A DNA stretch of 64,000 nt. It comes from Owenia fusiformis (Eukaryota; Annelida; Polychaeta; Sabellida; Oweniidae). Under the pieces are notes generated by a model. The model was given only the letters and a program-made list of their open reading frames with translations, searched no databases and was not told the DNA's origin. This document shows, one piece after another, positions 57,131 through 64,000 of the stretch. The number at the start of each line of letters is the position of its first letter. Position 1 is the first letter of the stretch. Both the position numbers and the translations under genes were made by a program. The DNA lies in contig CAIIXF020000001.1 in assembly GCA_903813345.2 (NCBI GenBank), forward strand, positions 41,321,366 to 41,385,365. Reading direction: 5' to 3'.

Positions 57131-60100
57131 CTAGGAATTCGGTTTTCCATTTGTCTTTGCATTATCACTGTCCTGCTTTTCAGACTTGCTACATGCCGTA
57201 TCTGATTTTTCTGATTCTGAAAATAAAAACACAATTAATTTATTTTACAAGAAATTCTTCAGTACCGAAAAGTGCTATGTTGTCGTTGCCTTGTGCTGAT
57301 TGGCTTATGTGTTCATGTTCATTTGTGCGGGAATGCAGGCAGCATAGAAATCATGTTATCAAAATATCAAAAAAATTTTCAGATGCAAGAGCAGACTAGT
57401 GCCAAGATCTGATTAGGTTTTGGGCATGCTGGGTAAATTACATGATGGCCATTTTACTGTTCAAACAGCAAAATTCATCACTGACACTGTACCGATACCA
57501 GACGGATATTAACTCTTTCTGTCCCGTGTCCCGAACCGAAGCATCTGGACCGAAATAGGAGACAGGTGAGGTTACCTGAAAAAGAAGATGGATATATCTA
57601 TCTTCTTTTCCAGGTAACATGGAAACCGTGACAATTTATTTTTAGACCTCTCTTCAACAATCACAAAAATTTGATTTGAAGTTCATATTCAAATGAGCGT
57701 AATAAAAAGATAATCTACGACATGTAATTAGCTGGTAGTCTTTCAAGGAAATTGGAAATTGAATTCCTGATTGATATGTTATATTAAAATCTAGACCTTT
57801 GACTCCAGCAAAAGTCTAAGTGTATTGATTAGCGATAAAGTAAACAGTTATGGAGTTATTTTTATACAGTTTAACAGTCAGGATGTGCTGGGATCCTATA
57901 AAAAGGTTCTTATCTTACAGGCAAAAAGAATAAATCAGCAACTCCACAGAGTAACAAATCCCAAAGAACATTAAATGTATATTATCTACTCAACCCTTGA
58001 TTTGCAGATAATAAAAGACAGGCACTAGAGAAATATAAAAAATTCCTACAATTTAACCATTTGGGTGACCATTTAGAAGTTTCAAAGGCTCACATCTAAT
58101 GCATTGAAATGTGAACATACTCTGAACACAGGGTACAAAAGATTTTGGAGCAAATGCGTGACATATACAGAAATTTCGAAACCAAATACGTGACATATCC
58201 AGAAATTTTGAACCAAATGACATATTCTGCCACACAAAAAAAGCTGGCGTGACTTTAATTTCTTCAGCAAATGTGTGGCAAATACGCAAATTGCGGGACA
58301 GTTGGACGCCCTGTGTACAACACGAGGGTGATGAAATACGAGCAAACAGAAGCTTTCATCATTTCAGAAAGATGTGGTCTAGTTTCTAGATATTCTTATA
58401 TGTAAATGTCTGGAACAACACCCTAGACAGTGAACTTGACTGTGAATTTCATACTGCTACCGCGCGTTATACCGTATACTACATTCGGAGTTAGGAACTT
58501 GAATTTGTGTTATACCATATCTTACTTGCGATATCTTATCACAAAATTTGAATTTATGATATTTCACAAACTAAGGCATGTTGGGTACTCAATTACATGT
58601 ATATGCATACATGTGTGCAGGATACCTAATAAAATGGAACTTATGTTAATAGGTGTGTACTTCATTTTATATTGATACATCGAGCAATAATACTCTCCAA
58701 AGCAAATAATTTAAATTGCAGCTGGGACACAGCTTAAACAGCATTCATTCAATATTGGGGATCGCGATGACCTTTCAATAAAAATCTCCGCACCACTTGT
58801 TAAGAGGCAGCACATATCTGATAATTTTTTCTAAAATTCACACAGAAAGTTTATAACTTTCAAAGTTCAGAAAATAGTTTTTATCGGTAGGTCATCTTGA
58901 CATTTGAAGGCTGTAAACGGTGTAATTAAGTGCTAATTTCAGATTCTTTGCTTTGGAGAAAGACAAATGCTTAGTGTGTCGTTAAAGAATGAAGTACACA
59001 ACTAAAGACAAATTTCCCTTTTATTTATTTGGTATCCTCTACAAATGGGTGAATATTAAGAGAATATAATACCCAACATGCCTTAGTTCATGAATAATCA
59101 TAAATTCAAATTCAAAAATGACCTGTAAAGTGTGCATCATCCGCATCATCCACGCCGCTTGTTTTTGTATAGCACCGTCTGTATAGGGTGAATTTTAAAG
59201 TCAAATATTGGCATTTGGGTAAGCTCTAAGACAAGAATAACATTTTACAAGGCATTAACATGCAAAATGTCATGACCATTTGTACAGACACCAACCGCCG
59301 AATGCCAACTGCCCACTGATGTCACAAAAAAACGGAGACCATAACAATATGTTATTTCTTTTTGGTAGTGACACACTTTTAGTTTATAACAAGTATTATC
59401 ATTATATCCCTTATTTTAATTTGCGGATCCCGCCTTATACAACCCCCCCCCCAAACTGCTTTGATTAAAGGCATGCTAATCAACTTATTGAACAAAACCA
59501 CGCCAGCTTGTTACAATATCTAGGCACTCAATAGCTCTATATTATTATCAGAACTGCTTAGAACAATCAATAAACATCTAGTAGATTTGAGATGATAACG
59601 GCAATGATGTCATGGGAAATGCGTGTTTCTTGACATCCTTGATATTATTGTACACAGTTATTATCAAAATATTGCACTTTATTATTAGATGCGATATCAT
59701 TGGTAAATTGTAGACAGTTTACACGAAGGTCAAATTAGAATTTCTTATCGAAGAGGTATGAGTGGTTATGAGTCATGTGTAAAAGCATTTATTATGTCAT
59801 AATGTTATTTGGTGAATACATGTACTAAGTCTTATCATATGATCTGTAAAATGAAGCCTTCTGATTGGTCAGTTCTTGTGCTGTACCAATCTGTATTGCT
59901 CCTGAGATTGTCCGCATTGATCATCTCCGTCACAATACAGAAAATATTGGTACGTAGGGGATATTCTCAGTAGCAATACAGCGGATCACACGAAAAAAAC
60001 GTTGTAGAATGATTTGAAGTGCAATACAGAATATATTCTGTCTCGATATTCTGTATTGGCACTCGACTTCGTCTCATTCCAATACGGAATTTCTCGAGCA

Positions 60101-61391
60101 GAATATATCCTATATTGCACTTCAATTCATTCAATAACTTATAGTATACTGACTGAAAGATGAACATGAATCCATCTCAGCAGAATGGAATATTTGGCAT
60201 ATATACCATCCCCAACTTTAACTTTATCTTGACTTTTTAGGACTTCCTCACAGAAGTGGTACAAAAGATGGGGTCTCGAAAACTAGAATGAATAATAATA
60301 AATATTTATTGTTATGACCAGCATATTAGGTCTAAAAACAATTCTCTACTTCCTTTCATTGCTTCATAATACATGTATTATGTATCTCTATGAATCTTCA
60401 TTTATTGGGAAATGATTGCAAATCAAATCAAGCATATGACAGTGCCCTCTATATTGTTCCCCAAAGTCTCTCTCTGTCGCGTATTACTCCCTACCCAGCT
60501 ATAAAATAACTTTAACATAATGACTCTGGAGTTGATGCAAGCTTGATTGGTCCATGTAGTGCTATTATACAGACCCAAGTAGAAACTGCACTAATACACT
60601 GTGATGGAATAGGTCAACTTGTTCAAAGGGAATTTTCGCTTTCAGGAGATAATAATAACAGAAAAGTAATATTTGTGATTCCTTTAATGTTATTATTGAT
60701 TACTCGTATCCAATCATTTTTCTTATCTTATTAATGTACAAAGTTGACATAAAACATGTTTCTAGTTTTGTTCTTCCTTGGTTTGGTAGTAGAAATCATT
60801 TTATTCTACAGGTAATAGGACCATCATGGGAGTGAATATTGCACCATTGTTGGAGTGAATATAGCACCATTTTGGGATTGAATATAGCACCATTGTGGCA
60901 ATAGATTCTGTAATTCTGTCTCAATGTCATTCAATGATTGATAATTTTCTTTAGATTGAGTTTTTGACAAGTAGCCAAAACAAAATTATTTTTATGTGAG
61001 CCCTTTTTTTGTTTGAATTTGATTGAAAATTAAGGCCCATAAACAAGTTTAATTTTCCAAAATTTTTCTATTTCATTTTTTTACTCAAACTGTTCACTGT
61101 GCCCTGATGAGGAATGTACCCATGATTCACTACAGGCAACTATCACCATGAAAGAGAAACAGATGCATTCTTTACCTACATCCTTCTGCACAAAGGCCCT
61201 GACTGAAATTTACAGAAATAGTCTATATATGCCCTTCACTTACCAGAACATTGTAACTTTTCAAGGTCATACGCTATTCCGCCTGTTGCTGTTTTAGTGT
61301 GTGCTGGGTCCAGTATATCAGGCAGGGCGTTGCGGCGACCAGTCCGCCCTGACCCAACAAAATCATCCAGTTTACACTCCACCTCAGTCAT
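57131..61391 (-). CDS. PKI: cAMP-dependent protein kinase inhibitor (PKI), 2 coding exons
   Basis: A 77-residue protein, the size of vertebrate PKI alpha (about 75). Coding exons on the minus strand: 61391-61244 and 57216-57131 (stop TAG included); the junction splits one Glu codon and both borders are canonical. The start is MTEVECKLDDFVGSGRTGRR, followed by NALPDIL. It keeps the amphipathic N-terminal helix, including the phenylalanine that docks on the kinase (F11), and the pseudosubstrate RTGRRNAL, in which an alanine replaces the phosphorylated serine. This tightly inhibits the PKA catalytic subunit. The C-terminus is acidic and lysine/serine-rich, SESEKSDTACSKSEKQDSDN. The leucine-rich export signal of PKI (residues about 37-46 in vertebrates) is only weakly represented by IAYDLEKLQC. 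An acceptor lies at 61407, so an untranslated first exon is upstream. The intron is about 4 kb. Confidence 0.92.
57217..61243. other. PKI intron
   Basis: No other exon is recognised. It contains a fragment of the 16103-17394 family (about 57360-57450, partly 'gatgcaagagcagactagtg'), the 59245-59345 copy of the ACCAACTGCC repeat, the foldback at 60007-60132, and a short tandem of GAATATAGCACCATTGTGGG at about 60825-60900. Confidence 0.55.
60007..60132. repeat. Foldback palindrome
   Basis: GAATGATTTGAAGTGCAAT at the left and ATTGCACTTCAATTCATTC at the right pair with one mismatch. The pairing continues through CAGAATATATTCTG-like text to a core GCACTCGACTTCGTCTCATT. The design resembles 17743-17886 and 21583-21725. 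Confidence 0.7.
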
Positions 61392-61406
61392 CGTGAAGTT
61401 TTCTGC

Positions 61407-64000
61407 CTGGAAATGTAAAAAAAATGTAAAACGTCTAGTTTATCCATTATTTTTCTCATAAAATGCCACTAAAATCTCTGTTTTCTAAATTTTATCCCAA
61501 AATTCATACAAGCATGTTATATGTATCGTTCTATTTCTAGACTAGATTTGGGTGATCATGGTTACATTATAGTTGAGTTATGGTTGCTATGGTAACATGG
61601 ACAATGGTACCCTGGAGCAGACCATAATAAAAGCTGGATATCAATGTTTATATCTGGGGGTTTGCATCATTTTAGTATCTTTATACAAAATTGTAATTGT
61701 GGTCTAAAAGGGAAAAAGTCACAATCATGATTTTGTGAGTATATTAAAGGTTTCATTCCATTCCATTAAGGCCTAGGCTTGAAACTCACTCCAGATTACA
61801 AATTTATCTTGATAAGCAATCTGCTTGCTTTATGTGACATCAATATATTCTGTATTTTCAAACTGTGATAAAGATATGTCATACTCTGACATCACCATAA
61901 CTCTCAAGCATTCTTAAGCATAATATATTTTACTTGAATATTTGAATAATTACATTTAATATAATCAACACATCCCCATGCATTAATAATCAATGTATTA
62001 TGAATACTAAATATAGCTTTCTATAAATGTTCTATTATGTGATACTATTATTATACAGATATAAATAAATATACTAAATATAACTTTCTATCAATGTTTC
62101 AAGGCGTTAATATCAGAATATAATTTGTCCTGTCAACAAAATACAATGGCTCTGTTTAAAAGGCCCTATACCATAGGTTACATTTTCACTTTTTATTTCA
62201 ATTTGATAGGTCCATTTTATTTAATACTTCAGAATCATTACGTAAGTATTTTAATCCCGCTGTTTGTGTTCCTCCTTTAAGGAGAGGCTCTGGCTCTGTC
62301 TTCAAGTGTAAAATAAAGAATATACTAAACATGTGGTATGTACGCCAAAATATGGCAGTGACCAAAATACAGGAACAAAAATGACATCAACGGCAATATA
62401 AGTTTACATCTGCATGTTTACATCATTCTGTATGTCTTTCAATTGATTTTACTTGTTAAATAGACTTTATGTAAGATTCTGTCTTATCATATGTCAAACG
62501 ATGTAATAATTATTGACTAGGCCTAGTGAATTATCCTCCAGCTCATCCGACAACTTATATTATACCCTCTCTTGAATCAAATATTGATATTTTAGGAGTA
62601 AAAATGTACTCACTGCTCATAAATGTTCTTAGCTAGATTTGAACCTCATACAAGACATTAGCATTGTTCTAACAATCTAGGAAGCTGTGGTGTTTGCTCA
62701 AAGATTTCAACAAAGGCATTTGTTATAGAATTTTAGCCAGCTTTGTAAAACCCTTGTTTGCTGTTCCACTTATAGAATGAGGAAAGGGGGCCACTAAATC
62801 CACATAGTCTATTGTATTCTGATTAATGGTACAGTTAAAGGGAAAGTCCCAAGAAAAAAAAACAATTTACCCATAAAAATGAATGAAGAATCACCTTAAT
62901 TTGGTGCATTTCTAGAAATGTGTAAAAGGATACTGCATGTACCCTTCTCTCTTCATTACAATCATCCTCGTTGCCAGGTGGCTCTGAAGGTTCATGTGAG
63001 AGCTTTCCAAATTTCACCCACGAAAAATTATGACTTGACTTTATAGAAAAGTATGCTTTTTGAGAATTTTAAGGGGAACTGATGTACAATTCCCATAAAT
63101 TTGGTTAAAATTTATATGGTTTTCCCAAAATTAGAGCAATGTAGGGCTCACCTAATAAAATAGAGATCATCTTAACAAATTAGAACCCCCTCCATATAAG
63201 AGCTAGCTACGGGTCTAACAAATGTTATGCAAATCGAAATAATATTTTAATTCAGGTAATGTTTGAACAATAACTCTCTGACAGCTACCTATTTAAATTA
63301 TGTAGAAATGTGATATAAGAGCAACAATGGTAGAACTTGGGATTTCAAAATCAAACTTGCTCAATTTACAAATGCCAGCTGCATGCTACTACAATAGGTT
63401 TTTCACTTCAGACTGAAATATAAAACTTTTTAATTAGTTCAGATTCATGCAACATAATGTAATCTTAGCAATTTGAGCCTCATCAAAAATAGAAGAACAA
63501 AAAGCATTTAAGCATTTAAATGAAATGAAAGCTGGGGGGGGGGGGGGGTGTTAAGTTTATGTATGTAATATCTTAATACAAAATCAAATTGCTAAAATTG
63601 GACTAATTGAAGTTTTATATTCCAGTTTGAAGTGGGCAATGAGGACAATGAAGGCTCTAACAAAAATACATTTCTGTTTTTCATACAGAGCCCTCATTGT
63701 CTCGATGAAAATGACAGTTTCAAGATTTCAAAGATCAATTTTTGCCTATTTCAACATTTAAATTCATGTGCATTTGTATGACACTACTAGTATATAAACT
63801 TAACTAAAACAAAACTTTATACATAAAACCTGTCTAAGTGAACACCTCTCTCTAGTGAATACCTGTTTCTAGTAGACACCTTCCTCCACACATACTCTAC
63901 TGACGTCTGTATAAATTACCCTCTCTCTGTAGTGAACACTTACCAACAACAAATGTTTTTTCTTGGCACAAAGTTGTTCAATATAAAAGGTTTTACTGTT
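61407..64000. other. Region upstream of the PKI coding exon
   Basis: No coding exon is recognised. It is probably an intron of PKI leading to an untranslated first exon, because the coding exon starts at an acceptor. A foldback pair is present at about 63400-63640 and a small hairpin at 63639-63706; a G-run lies near 63535. Confidence 0.45.
63639..63706. repeat. Small hairpin
   Basis: ATGAGGACAATGAAGGCTCT pairs with AGAGCCCTCATTGTCTCGAT with about four mismatches across a loop of about 28 bases. It follows an inverted repeat (CACTTCAGACTG... near 63405 and ...CAGTTTGAAGTG near 63624), so it may be part of a transposon remnant rather than an RNA gene. Confidence 0.4.

Overview
The window is animal nuclear DNA: AT-rich, spliced with GT-AG introns, and full of short transposon remnants and simple tandem arrays. 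The gene set (a DENND3-type Rab exchange factor, an RNF19-type RBR ubiquitin ligase, a PKA inhibitor peptide, a glucosidase II beta relative) and the style of repeats fit a marine invertebrate, either a deuterostome or a lophotrochozoan. I cannot name the species. There is no prokaryotic operon, CRISPR array, rRNA or tRNA gene that I can see.

Layout. 310-5721 (+): the last nine coding exons of a DENND3-like gene, mostly its WD40 domain, with a 53-bp minisatellite that has multiplied one of its splice acceptors. 5722-10915: intergenic or 3' UTR, with a compact GC-rich hairpin at 8066-8130. 10918-12552 (+): a leucine-rich-repeat surface protein in one coding exon. 15626-23345 (-): a seven-exon glucosidase II beta-like gene encoding a membrane-anchored lectin-type protein. 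27382-28698 (-): a threonine/serine dehydratase with an ACT domain, uninterrupted in its coding region. About 28.9-29.4 kb is a promoter-like region with an upstream ORF. 35878-44385 (+): a complete ten-exon RNF19-like ligase of 837 aa. 57131-61391 (-): a complete two-exon PKI gene of 77 aa. From 61407 to the end no coding exon is visible.

The genes are unrelated housekeeping, regulatory and surface functions rather than a pathway; they share location only. Gene models were assembled by hand: each junction was required to have AG/GT borders and to keep the reading frame, and every multi-exon model closes in frame (exon lengths sum to a multiple of three in the complete genes).

The spaces between and inside genes hold many miniature inverted-repeat elements (TTAA-flanked, TA-flanked and hAT-like), foldback palindromes, and a modular dispersed repeat. 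Two copies of that repeat (39.5 kb and 45.9 kb) each carry a different nested insertion, so each copy serves as the empty-site control for the other. I found no new multi-gene system. The most unusual observations are the minisatellite that includes a splice acceptor and exon start, the nested element with long direct terminal repeats, the membrane-anchored glucosidase II beta-like protein, and the pre-miRNA-like hairpin.
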